DNA from: Trichoplax sp. H2 | Lineage: Eukaryota; Placozoa; Uniplacotomia; Trichoplacea | Direction: 5' to 3' | Assembly: GCA_003344405.1 (NCBI GenBank) | Contig: NOWV01000112.1 | Span: forward strand, 183,306 to 247,305 | DNA: 64,000 nt | Shown: positions 1 to 12,830 of the stretch, piece by piece | How positions within the stretch are numbered: position 1 is the first letter of the stretch | How the letters are laid out: each line of letters starts with the position of its first letter | Program-made: the position numbers and the translations under genes | The notes under the pieces: generated by a model | What the model was told of the DNA's origin: nothing | The model's input: only the letters and a program-made list of their open reading frames with translations | Databases searched by the model: none

Positions 1-2061
1 GTCAAAGTAGATATGGCTTAATCAGTCTCCTTTCAAGAAATCGTCAAGAAAAGTTAGAATAGAATTCTGTTAATCTTCATGATAATAGTGATACAACATT
101 ACATAAAGAATTTAGAATTTTAAATTATCTCATCTACTTCCGTGTTAGTATCAATACTAAATGCAATCCGGAATTTGCGATGTCCTATTTTTAAGCTATC
201 ATAAAGTTATACTTAATATTCTATTCTTAACATGTTTACATCAGTTCTCTATCAATCTCTAAATGCTTGAATAAATTATTTTGTTATCATAATGTTCCAA
301 ATGTCTCTTCTTGCAATTGCATGCAAAGAAGTGTTGTAATCGATAGAATAGCTTTTCTCGTTCAATTAATCGGTGTCAGTGATGAATTAAAAATATATCT
401 TGAATACCACAAATGATGTCAAGTTGTAAACATACATGTGAATAATTCATAGCATTAATAACCAATTAGCTTTTGAAAGTGAAGTTAGCTAAAAAAGATA
501 ATGCCAATTAATAGTAACATACTCTTAACACTTTCTTATTTTCTTAAAAATTCATGCAGGTGCTGACGGGAATAACAATAATATTATTATTAGTCAAATA
601 AGGTAGTATAATTTGATGAAAATGAAAACAGAACATTTTCTCTGATCTGTTGTATTTCATGGCATATTTTTATTTTATTGTATTGTGATTACGATCAAAG
701 CTGACCAAAGCAGTCCTTATATCGGTTAGATACAAGAATCGAATAGAATGGTTAAATTTTGTAAAAGATAGGAATGAAATTTGATTAGAATACAAAAAAT
801 GATCATTTTCGTGGCTAAAATCTCATATATTGACTGTTATTAAATATTATGCTGTTGAGTAAAGACTGCGATTGTCTCCGCTCTTGAATTTTACCTCTGA
901 GAGAACTACAATGATAATAAAGCTATTCCTTTAATAAAATATACCGGATGGCAATATTTACTGCAATTAAAATTTAAAATTATAGAGAAAACTTTATCTG
1001 TACGAATTTTGGTAAAGTATGATTGGATCTAGATCAAATACAGTATTGTAATACTTAGTTCTTAATCATCGTTTACTATTTCGCTTTATTTAAAAAGTCA
1101 GATACCGGCAACAAATACTATTAAAAGTGAAATGATTGATAGCCGAGCAAACTATGTATCAATAACGTATTTGCCATGATATTCTATTAATTGTAACTGT
1201 GAGGTTTATTTGTAGCCATCATTAGTAAATTTATTGAATATAGGTTATTAGATCGTGCAATTTATCTTTATGTACGAATTTATCTTCATGTACGTCGTTA
1301 GCTTGCAGCCATCATCGAAGTTTCCAAACCACTGTATTAATTAGTAATTGTTTTCAATCTATAAGTTAGTAAGCATTGTTGAAATGATAATTGACCAAAC
1401 TAAGGAATTGTTATACTTTAATCTGTCTTATTAGCAAGAGCAGCGTAAGCCTTTTCATCATTTTACTCAATTTTTGCCTGTTTAATATTTATAACGCCAA
1501 TAAAATGTAAATTTTGCTTCTAATGGTCAGTAACGATCTATGTAAACTTTAGATCTTGTCATAAATTCATCCTATTCATCCGTGGGAATTTTATATTTCA
1601 AAAGCTGGGTTGGTATTCCTTGGTTATAGTAAAATAATACATACTATATAAAAAAGAAATTCTATGCTTTCAAAAGTAACATAAATAAATAAAATTTTCC
1701 TAAAAATTATAAGGAAGTCCATTGCAGCCGTTTTCCATTCTAAAGCTTTTTGTATGAAGTAATTTGTAATGATGATTAGTTCTACATCGATAGATTAAAA
1801 AACTTCTTACTTAATACTAAATTTATTTTCTTACTTGAATATTTAATATAATTTCTAACTTTGATATGTCAACAATATTTATGCCAAAATTATGTATAAA
1901 TAGCATGCAAACCGTCTATTCTGCTTAACTAGCCTTGGCGTATAGCTTTGATATTGTAGCAATAGTCTTCGGTTAATTTGGATTCTTCAATTGGAAGTGA
2001 AATCTGGCCTACACTATTTAATTAAATATAAGATCCGATTTCAACTCAAATTAGATAGAAT
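1..2061. other. Non-coding 5' flank of the first GPCR
   Basis: AT-rich DNA with no recognisable coding exon on either strand. From about 480 onward it is the first copy of a duplicated segment that reappears from about 9030. The similarity is clearest from the block beginning gtgctgacggg at about 560, which matches 9090. A TATA-like promoter block lies near 1880-1990 and is listed separately. Nothing else is supported. Confidence 0.6.
1880..1990 (+). promoter_or_regulatory. Putative GPCR core promoter (TATAAATA)
   Basis: TATAAATA lies at 1895-1902, about 160 bases before the receptor ATG at 2062. It is followed by a block starting accgtctatt (1911) that also occurs at 10388, 13797 and 16458. 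Conservation of the block among diverged copies and its position suggest a core promoter. No transcript start is known, so this is inference. Confidence 0.4.
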
Positions 2062-3048
2062 ATGGATGCAACCATTAATGCATCTAATGTTACTTTTCGT
2101 GTGTCCTTAATAAAAAGTCGTCGATACCTTATGATATTCACTATTACAGAAAGTGTCGCTGGCTTGAGTATAAATGCTATTATGGTCAAAGTGTTCATAA
2201 CAGACAAACAATTTCGAAAGACTACCTATCGTTTATTATGTATGGTAATGATTTCTGACATTATTGCCTCATTAAATTCGATCACTGGTTATATTATTGC
2301 AGCCTATAATACACTAGATTATCACGATGGTGCGACATGGTGTGCTATATTTCTTACGGTTGGAGCTGCTTCATATGCAGTTTCTATGATGAATCTAGCT
2401 TTGATTGCAATCGATCGCTACTTTGTTATTGTTCGACCATTTTCGCCTTTTTATCGATATTACAAGAGGAATTTTCTAATTATTTCTGAGATATTAATCT
2501 GGTTATCATCCATAGGAGTGACTATGCCAATGACAGTTTATGTTTCTAGCTATCAGGATACGCCTTTGTTTTGCGATTTACCAAATATAAATTTTGAGAA
2601 ATCAGTGTACCTTTTAATTCTAACACTGACTATTTATGTCACTCCTGCATTGCTCATAGTCATAGCTTATTTTAGAATTATCAATTTTCAGAGGAATTAT
2701 GTTCGGCCCGGTCATAGGACATCCCAACAGCTTCGAAAAGATTATGCAACTAAAAGGAGATTTATCTGGATGTTAATATGGATAACTGTATGCTCTGCTT
2801 TTATAACTTGGCCTTCGTTTGGAACTGTTACCGCAATAGCAGTTACTCAAAAATCGATTTCTCAACTTACTTCCGGGAACGCAGTAATTTATTTCTTAAT
2901 TTTTACTGGCTATATTATTACATTATCATTGAATATTCTAAACCCACTCATAATTTTAACATTCGATCAACATCTAAGACGGGCGGTGTGGCTCAAATTT
3001 GGAAGCAACTTATACCAAAAAGTTATAATGTTTACATCTAAATCCTGA
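2062..3048 (+). CDS. Rhodopsin-class (class A) G protein-coupled receptor, intact, single exon
   Basis: A 328-residue seven-helix receptor predicted to sit in the plasma membrane and signal through heterotrimeric G proteins. The ligand is unknown. The N-terminus has NAS (6-8) and NVT (9-11) glycosylation sites. Helix 1 spans about 22-47. The motif DRY is at 118-120, at the end of helix 3, and continues into VIVRP. Cys94 and Cys171 fit the conserved bond between helix 3 and the second extracellular loop. Helix 6 carries TWPS in place of the usual CWxP. Helix 7 has NPLII (294-298), so the tyrosine of NPxxY is replaced. The tail is short. The ATG gives a compact glycosylated N-terminus and the length is normal for the class. 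A diverged pseudogene copy lies at 10547-11402, and the intact receptor at 16874-17833 is a paralogue on the other strand. Confidence 0.95.
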   Translation: MDATINASNVTFRVSLIKSRRYLMIFTITESVAGLSINAIMVKVFITDKQFRKTTYRLLCMVMISDIIASLNSITGYIIAAYNTLDYHDGATWCAIFLTVGAASYAVSMMNLALIAIDRYFVIVRPFSPFYRYYKRNFLIISEILIWLSSIGVTMPMTVYVSSYQDTPLFCDLPNINFEKSVYLLILTLTIYVTPALLIVIAYFRIINFQRNYVRPGHRTSQQLRKDYATKRRFIWMLIWITVCSAFITWPSFGTVTAIAVTQKSISQLTSGNAVIYFLIFTGYIITLSLNILNPLIILTFDQHLRRAVWLKFGSNLYQKVIMFTSKS

Positions 3049-6000
3049 AATGGACTCAAGATCTAATCAATCCCGCTAATCATATGCAATTGACTTAAGT
3101 TTTTCATTATATCTATCCAGATAATTTACCGGTATCATCAGGTGGTAATAGAGGTACTGTATATAGTTTAATAAGACCCGGGAAAAGTCCAATTAGTATC
3201 ATTAACTATAATATTGCAAATATATCTTATTGTACCGTGTACGAAATATTATTATTGACTCTATATAGCTTAATAGTAGTTGCTATTGTTTCTCTTAATA
3301 CGAATTTCTAGCCTCTTGATTCGGTTTATAATAATGGGGATGGAATAATATCCACTGTATTTTATGACTAAATTTTTTATATTATAGCATAGAAACTACT
3401 TAATACATCTAAGTATCCATTAAAATGCTAGTTCCTGTACCACTTTTATAGGTAGTATCCTATTTTTCCATTTACAGATATTTGAATTAACATGTGCATT
3501 GCATAACTTTACCGGCCAGGTGATGTACCTATTATCTAAATCGAATAGCTGATTGTCTAGTATTATTTTGACGCTGTAGTGAGTGGAAATTTTAAATAAT
3601 ATAAATGCTAGTAGATATTCTATGATTATGTTGTATTCAATTTAAGTAGGACGTTATCATTATTGTATCGCTATCAACATTTGACCCTATCTTTAAAATT
3701 AACTCCAGGAAGTACAAATAAAAAGTATACGCCTTATATTGAATATAACTTCATAGTTTTCTTTCATTACGGAATTAAAAATTGATATGAATTCCAAAGT
3801 CTTGATATTTCTTACTTGAATCAAGGATACCTCTGTTTTGGATATTATGAATAGATTTTTGATTTAGAAATGTATCATTTCATTATGTATTATTACTTTT
3901 ATGGAACTGAAGCCTAACTCTGATACTATATATTTTATACTGATTGAAAATCTGGAATACCTTTATACTTTCGTACAGCATTTAAAGCATTAACATTTAA
4001 ATGTTGTAATTATAATATTCTATGATCTATTAGCTCACAATATAAAATTAAAAATCAAACATTATACTGACTGCCTTCAATTTATTTGATTTTTATTTTA
4101 CGGTTTATCTAAATTATGTTACGAAGAATTAATTTTGTACAACACATGCACAATTTTAAAATGAATAGACACATTAAGAATGGAAAATGCTCAGATGACC
4201 CTTGATAATTACTCATTCAATTCTCAAATAAAGCGTAGTATTTATATTCATTTAATGACGAGTTTTAAGATAATTTTTTTTTTTAATTTACGTCTAGCAT
4301 TTTAATTAATTATTTTGTCTTGAATTTACCGTATTTTCAATTTATCACCATAAAATAGACTCGGTGAGATTATTCAGCTATTCCCTGATTACATGCATGA
4401 GTTGTTGTGTTGTGAAAGTAGAAGTGTAATATATTGTAAAATGACTAATACTTTGGTAGTATGACATATGAATAAACCTGAGTAATTCAAATTACGGAAA
4501 ATAAAATAATTATCATGAATGATACAAAATTAAGTAAAAATGATGATTTTTGATTAGTTATTTATTGACAATGAAGTCGGCATCGTAATAAATTCAGTAA
4601 TTCTGGGCTGTTAAGCTTCTATTCTAAGTCTTGTCAACATTAGGAGATTATGCAAATTTCAGTGCTCTTACGGATTTAAGTTTAATTTCAAATGAAGATA
4701 TGATAAAATTCTATTTAAAGTATGGTAATGATTTGAACTGAGTCGTACGATTCTGACATGATTACTATTGCAGTATTTCATATAGTTATTGTATTAGCGG
4801 GACAAGTAGGAAATATTAAAAGTGTAATACTATGACAGCATTTATTACGAGATTTAGATTCGGAATATCCTGATTAGTAAACGTTTAATTCCTATATTTT
4901 AAAAGATAATGTCATTATTACTATGGTATAAGAAACATTTTAATAAAGTTTAAATTGTTACTCTTTAATTAATCCGGATTTTGTTTTTAATTGTAGAAAT
5001 TAAGTTAGTAGGTCTTGTGGTGTGAAAATCAGGATCTACTCTACAGTATTAAGCACTCAGTTACAATACCTGTTCCTTAGGATAATCCGAATTTTATAAT
5101 AATCGCATAATCGCTAATCCAAAAATTTTATATGACGACTATGACTACTTTTCTGACGTTAGTATTGACAATTGGTGTTTCAGTACGAAGTTGTACAGTA
5201 ACTTCACGATTATATTATAGGGTACATTACAGTACTTTACTATCACATTATAAATCCCCTTTCTCTATGTATAGGGGTTTCTTACTGAGCCAAATTCATT
5301 TACAACCCCAACAGACTATCGAATGCCCTTTCTTCAGATTAGGCGATCGCTCTTAAATTATTCTTATAGTAATCTATGTATAAACCTTGCAAACTAGTGA
5401 AGAAGAAAAGATGGCGACAATATGATTTAGCAGGGTAAAACTTAAAGATACTATCACTTTCTGGCTACTTTCTATAGTAAAGTAACAATAGTTTCATATT
5501 AAAAGTTATAAAGGACTCCGCTTTTAGTCTTTTGCTACAATATTTTCCAGTCCTCTATAGTGTTACATAACGCAACATATTTAATGTCTCTTAACTCTTC
5601 AACGTAAAGAAGAAGTAAAAAGTTATTTATCTTATGCAGATAAATCTTTAGATTACTTCGACAGACCCTGAATTTACTTAAACATTACCAATAATGAGCT
5701 TAATTTTCATACGCCTGCTTTATGTAGAATATGATAGTGATAGTTTGTAAGATGTTTTGCATCGATCCTAATGTTCTAGGGTCTATGAGCGGATTAGTCT
5801 TAATGTTGAGCACGTACATTATACTTTTAGTAAACCTAAAATATTCTCCTCATTGTTGTTCTACAAAAAGAGCCTGTTTAGCTATTTTAAAGGAATCATG
5901 ATGCTGTTTTTAGGTAAACAAAGCTAGAATATGCTATAAAAATAACTAGGAATAAGATGTCAGGATAATTATTTGTGTGACCAATAAATGCTAGTAAGTA

Positions 6001-8669
6001 AAGTAAGCTCATAAGCTGTTGGAAGTGGTTGAAAAAGCTCAATTACATCATTAGGAACGTTTTTCCCCAAATACGTGATCAAGTTATCTTACCTTACCAA
6101 ATTATCTGCTTGAGATATGATTAATTTTCATAGCTATAGTACATCAATTCAGCTAGAGCACATAACTTTCGTAGAACTTGACTGTAATCAGTCATTATAA
6201 CTAGCATTAAATAAGTTAGTAAGAGGCCATTTTTAAAATATCAGCAACTACTGAAATCTAATATTGGTAACTCGATTATATCAAATACAGCTATCAGCAT
6301 CATAAAATACGACGTAGGTTACCATAGTTTTGTTTGTTATTAATTAATTTCCGTTTAAGGAAGAGATAAATAAGAAATTTTTGCAACATAAATGTCTTTA
6401 AGTTTCGTCAGTCATAAGCACGAGTATACCTAGATTAATATTTTAATAATGAGTCCGTTTATCAGCTAACGGCTTTAAGCATAATATAGCCATGATAACT
6501 TTGCTCACATTTCTGTAACAGTTCTGCTATGGGAGTAGATGGAACTAGACCCACCAACTGCATCTACATATTACTCTTATTAGTCGATTGTTATGTTATG
6601 ATTCTACATATTTGTACGTGTAATTAATTTATTTACTTATCTCTATCATTTTATAGAATTCTTATATTATAGAAACACTAACTATTACGTTACAGGTATA
6701 ACTGATACTATTCCAACATTATCATGATTTGAACCGTCTTGTATATATAATAGGTCCTACCTAAACAAACGCCTTCAAATTAGTGCACCGCTAGTCTTGC
6801 TATTTATTGTATTAATTTTCTTAGTGCAAATTTTTAAGAAGAATATTGAAATAACTGACTATCCGATCGATTGACAAGATAAAATAAAGTTATTGTAACT
6901 TTACCTAAATGCCATTCACATACTGTACACATAATATCATAATACTGTAATCAGCTGATAAAGTATTTATGAAAATTCGGTAAATAACAAAATTTGCGAG
7001 AATTAATAAATACCAGATAAAAAAAGCGTAATAGAACTGATAACGCATAAATGATGATTAGCTAATATAAAAGAAATCTTTATGCTATTTCACGAAATGA
7101 AGATGATTATATCCGACTCAAAAAGTCAGTGGCAGTAATATTTAACGTCGTGAATCGCGCTTACACAGTAAATGTCAATCAAATTTAAAACGAAAATGAA
7201 TTACCAGGCTAAATTATACTTCGATTACTGTATAATAAATTAAGGCTTACTCTTACTTTGTCACTGTCCATGCAGCGCTTATGGTATAAGGGTACTTGTA
7301 TAATAACGGTACTGGTAACGTTTGCGTATAAATGTCAATCCAGTTTATAGCTCATACTATTATGCAAGCCAAAGCTGATGCAATAGCGATCAATTAAAAC
7401 TTATTCTTATTTCGTTTAATACTAGCAATGATATTAGAATAGTTGTCTGGGCAGCATTAAAGGTATAGCGCCATTTATAATGAATGAAGATCAGTACTTA
7501 TCCTCTATTAGGCAAAATACGATACTGAGAAGAATTGATCTGACTAAAAATTAGACTATTAATTTTTAAGTTTTACCTTGTACAAGATGCTTTACAAAAA
7601 AATTCTGCATATCGGCATTATGCTGCGACTTATTCATTATATTGCTATCGCTAATTTCACGCCTGTAGAAGTGCTGGCCAATCTTTAAAAAAAAGGTTTT
7701 GGTTTCATCTTGAATTATTCAGCTTTTTGTATTTACAATATAGTATGCAATAAAAATGGTAAAACTAATATGATTATATTATCGATTATTGTCAATAGCC
7801 TAGATCAATGAACATAAGAGCTGATGTTTTTAACTGATTTTTACGACTTTATATTTAAAAATGGCGTTAGCATAAGATGATCTATAGTGAATTTCACGCA
7901 TAGTATCACGAACTGAAAGCTTCACAAACTAAAAGTATCCCAAATGCTAATTTATCCGCGGTGCTATGATTAGGCCGCAGTCAGATTCTAATTTTCATGA
8001 CTTTAGATCGATTGCAGCTATCCACTATTTCATACTAACGGCTTCTGTAATCTAATTTAAGGTTTTACCGAAGATAGAGACAACTCTGATTCCACCTATC
8101 ACTATTTTAGAGTCAAATGATACGGCAAAAAGTAGCTACTCTTTTACATTGTATAATTGGTACTGCATTCTTTATAATTTTAAAGACTTATGGATATTAA
8201 ATATTGTAAATTATCCAAAATAATCGGGCTAGATAATTAAAATCATGATATTAACAGTAACTTAGAGAAGAATTTTAGCCTTAAATTCGCCAGTATTGTT
8301 CTTAACGCCGCCCATATTGTTCCTACGTAATCCAATTTATTAGGAAATTATTACACTCTACTCGATGCTGGACAATTCACGCTAATTAGATTTTCTTGAT
8401 GATTCTAATTTATTTTCTCTTACACTCTTCTACTATAAATTTACGAACATTAAAATCTGCCTATTAATACGGTTTACTCCTATTAGACTGAAGGCCTCAT
8501 AGGATATTGGTAGAGGGATCAGAACACCGCGATATTGAAGAGCTACTTCTGCAACTTTGTTAATTCCGTCTTTCGCTTCAGAAATTACCTTAAGTATTAT
8601 ATTTCAAATTTTATCTTGTTTTTAAAAAATCCAACTATCTATTAAATATACCGTCCAAGCCTGGAAGAA
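3049..8669. other. Gene-poor region between receptor copies
   Basis: The part up to about 4050 is the 3' flank of the receptor duplicon. Beyond that I see only AT-rich DNA with short random open frames. One 74-codon frame at 5132-5356 shows no domain. About 7620-7895 resembles 15580-15920 in the same orientation and is listed as a repeat. No gene is supported. Confidence 0.5.
7620..7895 (+). repeat. Dispersed diverged repeat, copy A
   Basis: This matches 15580-15920 in direct orientation. Examples are ctaatttcacgcctgtagaa against ctaatttcatgcgtgtgaaa, and a following stretch around 7740-7895 that tracks 15773-15925. It is non-coding. It probably belongs to an older receptor-flank duplication, since both copies lie within the GPCR cluster. 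The extent was judged by eye. Confidence 0.55.
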
Positions 8670-8927
8670 ATGAATACTACAAATACTACGGATCAGTTTC
8701 TCTTGATTTCGTTAGCAATTTATTACTTTGGTTCCTTATCAGGTATTCCAGGGTGTCTACTGGGAATAATATTAAACATTATTATGATCAGAGTACTTTT
8801 TACTGATCCAAATTTCCAAAAAACTACTTATCGTCTAATCCAAATAGCTGTAATATCAGATATTTCTTGCATACAAAGAAGTATTTGCCTTGATAAAAGA
8901 AACTGCTTTTTGTTTCTATTCGGTTAA
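8670..8927 (+). pseudogene. Truncated GPCR: N-terminus, helix 1 and start of helix 2
   Basis: An open frame of 85 codons starts with two N-glycosylation sites (NTT at 2-4 and 5-7), then a hydrophobic helix 1 at about 18-45. The first intracellular loop FQKTTYRL is nearly identical to that of the intact receptors, which have FRKTTYRL and FFKTTYRL. The match ends after AVISDIS (about 8866), early in helix 2, and the remaining residues have no receptor character. No DRY or helix 3-7 sequence follows. The break lies just before the start of receptor duplicon copy 2 (about 9030), so rearrangement probably cut this receptor. It could still be transcribed, but it cannot encode a seven-helix protein. 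Confidence 0.8.
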
Positions 8928-10354
8928 TTAGAGAAAATATGATTTATCAATCTGTTCCGCATACTTCACAAATTATACGTCAACTTGTAGGCGTGTACGC
9001 AAATAGTTAATAATAATATTATTAATCTGTTAGCTATTCATAGCAAAGATAGTTAATAATACAGTGCTTATAGTTAGCTTTTTTACGAAAGTGCTGACGG
9101 GAATGAAAATAGCTTTAATATTGGTCAAATAAAAGCAGGACAATTCGATTAGAATGGAAAGAAAATAATTTCTTTGATTAGCTGAATTTCATTGAACATT
9201 TTACTGATGCGTTATGATAACAATCATAGCGATTTTTCTGTTAGTTGGATACAAAGACCAAATAGAATGGTATTAATTTAGGTCAAAGAAAGGAGTAAAA
9301 TTCGATTAGAGTATAACAAAAAATGATCCTTTTCGTAGCCAAAGACTAATTTACTGATTGTCATTAAATTTTTTGTTGTTATTTAGAGACAGTGATTGTC
9401 TCAGATCTTGTATTAAATTTTAGAGAGATCCAACATGATAATATAGAGGCAAAATATACATCGGGTTGCGAAATCTGCTGCAAAGAAAATTTAAACTAAA
9501 AAGGAAGGCTACTCAGTCCGAAATTTTTGTCAAGTATCATTGGATCTACATTAGTATTGTAATACTTATTTTTCATTTTCAGTCCAGTATTTCATTTTAT
9601 TTAAATGTCACATACTGGTAATAAATAATAATAAAGTGAAAGGATTGATAACCAAAAAATTAAGCATCAATGAAATATTTGTCATTATATATTGTCAATT
9701 TTGTATTTGCAAGATATATTTGTAGTGGCTATTAGTAAATATATTAAACATAGGTTATTAACACATGTTATTTATCTTCATGCGCGTCGTTAATCTACCG
9801 TTATGATTAAAGTTTTGTATACGATTAGTGATTATAATCATTGTTTAATGATAAATATATAGGTATATTTTGCACAACTAAGGAATTACTGAGCTATTGT
9901 CCGCCTCAATAACAGGAGCAATGCGAACCTTTTCATTGCTTTTACTCTACCTACCTCCTATTTAGTATTTCTGACGTTCCCGAAACTTAATTTAGCTTCT
10001 GATGATAAATAATGATCTATGCGATATTTGACCTTTGTCATAAACTTTCTATTCATTAGTCAAATATAATGCAAAAAAAAGTTGGTATATGATCCTTGCT
10101 AACAGTAAATAATGCAGGTAAGGCAATAAACAAATTTTTTGTATTCAAAAAGTTAATTGAACTTTGTTTGAAAAATAACAAAGAAAGTCTGCTACGATCA
10201 TGTACACATTCTAAAGCTTAATGTATGAAACAATTAGTAATAATCATTACCTGTACGTCTCTAGGTGTAAAGGGTTTATTATTTAACATTTAGTTTACTT
10301 TGACATTTATTTAATGAATGAATGTAAATTCCAGCTCTAATTTCCATTAAGAAA

Positions 10355-10465
10355 ATTCGAGCCAAAATTATGAATAAATAGTATAAAAACCGTCTATTCT
10401 GGTCAGCTAGCCTCGGTATACAGCTTTGATGTTTTAATAATGGTCTGCCGTTTATTTGTTTTACT
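10355..10465 (+). promoter_or_regulatory. Promoter-like block upstream of the GPCR pseudogene
   Basis: TATAAAAA at 10382-10389 is followed by accgtctattctgg. The block aligns with the one at 1880-1990 in front of the intact receptor. It is preserved although the gene behind it is broken. Confidence 0.35.
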
Positions 10466-10546
10466 CAGTTGGAAATAAAATCTGGAGGTTATCGTTTTAG
10501 ATATAATATTTGATATCCACTCCTATTACATGAATTAAGAAAGCAT

Positions 10547-11402
10547 CATGGGCTTTTCTTAACAAAAAAACGAATTCAAAAGACTAACTATCGCCTATTG
10601 GGCATGTCAATGCTTTCCGACATTATTGCCTCAGTGAAATCGATCATTGGTTATATCATTGTAACCTTTGATAGAGTAGATCATAGCGGTAGTGTAACGT
10701 AGTGTGCTATATCTATGACCGTCTGAGGTATATCATATGGGAATTTTTAAGATGAATCTAGCTGCAATTGCAATTGATCGCTATTTCGTTTTTATCTGAC
10801 CACTTTTACCTTTCTATCGAGTTTGCCAGAAGAAATTTTTAATCACTTCTGAGATATTAATCTGTGTATCAGTTATAGGAGTAACCTTAACACTTGCAGT
10901 TTATATCACTAGCTATCGCGAAACATCTTTATTTTGCGATTTAATAAACATAATTTTCGCTATATTAGTGTATCTGTTAATTCTAACATCAACAATTTAT
11001 ATCATTCCTGTATTCTTCACTGCCATAGCCTACATTAGAATTATTAATTTTCAGAGGCATTACGTTCGGCCTGGTCATCGCACATCACAGCAAATTCAAA
11101 ATGATTAAGCAACTAAAAAGAGACTTATTTGGATGCTAATATGGATTACAATATGTTCTACTTTTATAACTTGGCCTTTGGTTGGAACTCTAGCCGCAAT
11201 AGTAGTTACTCAACGATCGGTTTCTCAACTTGAACCTTGTAATTTATTTCTTAATTTTTACTAGCTACATTATTACATTATCATTAAATATTCTAAATCC
11301 ACTCTTAATTCTAACATTCCATCTACATCTCAGATGGGTAGAATGGTCCAATATTAAAAGCAGTTTATACCGAGCAACTTTAATTTTTGCAAATAAATCG
11401 TG
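10547..11402 (+). pseudogene. Decayed class A GPCR (copy 2 of the 2062-3048 receptor)
   Basis: The sequence aligns with codons of the intact receptor from the end of helix 1 to the stop. Landmark stretches are recognisable, such as the first intracellular loop, ASVKSIIGY in helix 2, IAIDRYF at the DRY motif, and the fifth-helix to third-loop region. Helix 1 and the start codon are missing. There are at least three point nonsense changes relative to copy 1. TAG at 10700-10702 replaces Trp93, TGA at 10797-10799 replaces Arg125 of the VRP motif, and TAA at 11106-11108 replaces Tyr228. Another TGA lies near 10723. No functional receptor can be made. It is best read as a dead duplicate. Confidence 0.9.
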
Positions 11403-12692
11403 AAATAGATTCAAAATGTAACCAATCTAGCTTATTTATATATAATTAATCTGATGTTTTCATTATTCCTACAGTATTTAAACATGCCACGAGTATCATC
11501 ACATGGCAATATACAGACTTTAATAAGAACCGAGAAATTTCCAACTCGTGTTATTAATTACAGAACTGCTACACTACTGGTTGTATCGTATAATATTATT
11601 ATTATTGATTCTATCGAACAGTAGCTGCTATAGATTTCCTGGATACAAATTTCTAGCCCCTTGATTTCTTGTTATACGCGTATGGTTATTATAGATTTGA
11701 CTTTAAGATCCTTTGTGTTTGTGATTAAATACGAGTATTATTTTGTAGTGTAAAATCTTGACCGCTTAAGCATTGATATACGGTGTGGTGAAATAACTAT
11801 CATGACCGAAGCTATGATACAAAAGATAATTTAAAGCATGTTTACTCTTTTTTTTCACTAGTAAATCTACCTCGCAACTTGCTATAGATTAGAACTACCC
11901 TTCTAATGCTAGTTTTTGTACTACATTAGTTGTTGTTGTATGTTTTTACTTACAGATATTGGAACATGTACGAATTTGCGAGCTTAGTTGGGTGCTGATC
12001 ATTTGAATCAAACAATTAATTTGGCGAGTATTACCTTAACACGATAGTATGAGTAGATTTTAGTAAAATAGATGATAGCAGATAGTCTATGATCGTAGCA
12101 TATTAATTTCAAGTACTACCTTATCACCATTGTTTCGCTATTATTGGTAGACTTGATCTCCAAAATTAACTCTCAAGAAGTGACAGTAAAATTTACATGT
12201 GTTCTAAGAAATGCAACATCATTACATATTAAATATCCACAATAGTAATAGCGTACCCACTTGAATAAACTTTGAGCTGTAATTGATAAATAAATACAAT
12301 TGTTTAACTGACCTAAATTTACTGTGCAGTGATATCGAATTGGTATACTATGACTAAATATTGACTCAACGTTATTGATTTAAGATGTGTTCTTTCCTTC
12401 TATTACTGAAACGAAATCAATTTTAATAGGAAAATGTCGATGATTCCTACTTGAACATGATTAATTCTGTGTTACGGAGCCATACTCCGAAATATTAATT
12501 GCTATGTTAATTAAAATATCTCATTTAAATTATTGTTTGCTCCAGTAGCTTATTAGATATAAATGTTTATTAATAAGTACTTGTTATTGCCAAGGTATCA
12601 GAAAGTTCAATATTGTTGACGTGTTGGAGCTAACACCTTAGTCAGTAAACGTTAATTAATAACGCCTTAAGTGTAAGGTACAATTACTTTGC

Positions 12693-12708
12693 AGAGCCTT
12701 GAGGCTCT
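12693..12708. other. Short hairpin, 6-bp stem and 4-base loop
   Basis: AGAGCC TTGA GGCTCT is a perfect inverted repeat inside the insert of duplicon copy 2. A function is not supported. It is recorded because GC-rich stems are rare in this AT-rich stretch. Confidence 0.4.
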
Positions 12709-12787
12709 AGTTGCTATACTAGGATATGTATACTGTACCGTATAAGTCGCTATGTCAAGAATATTCACAAGTGTACCATCGGCGAGA

Positions 12788-12830
12788 CTATAAAAAGCGG
12801 AGCACTAGCTTAGCTTCTCAGTTCCAGTTA
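12788..12830 (+). promoter_or_regulatory. TATA box plus initiator-like sequence
   Basis: TATAAAAAGC begins at about 12791, and a TCAGTT initiator-like element follows roughly 30 bases later (tctcagttcc). This is the textbook spacing of a metazoan focused core promoter. No coding sequence was recognised downstream on the plus strand, so it may be a chance match, a non-coding transcript start or part of a mobile element. Confidence 0.3.

Larger units (their letters stand above)
480..4050 (+). repeat. GPCR segmental duplication, copy 1
   Basis: This segment aligns in the same orientation with about 9030-13470, including 5' flank, receptor gene and 3' flank. Anchors seen by eye are gtgctgacggg (560 and 9090), the promoter block (1911 and 10388), the receptor coding region, the 3' flank (about 3128 and 11494), and a stretch containing aatctggaata (about 3950 and 13368). 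The copies are clearly diverged and carry many indels. Copy 1 retains the intact receptor and copy 2 is a pseudogene. Exact ends need a dot plot. Confidence 0.8.

Noticed and set aside
5132-5356. 74-codon plus-strand frame in the receptor cluster
   Set aside because: No receptor motif, no membrane pattern beyond a short hydrophobic start, and no duplicate frame in the paralogous flank.
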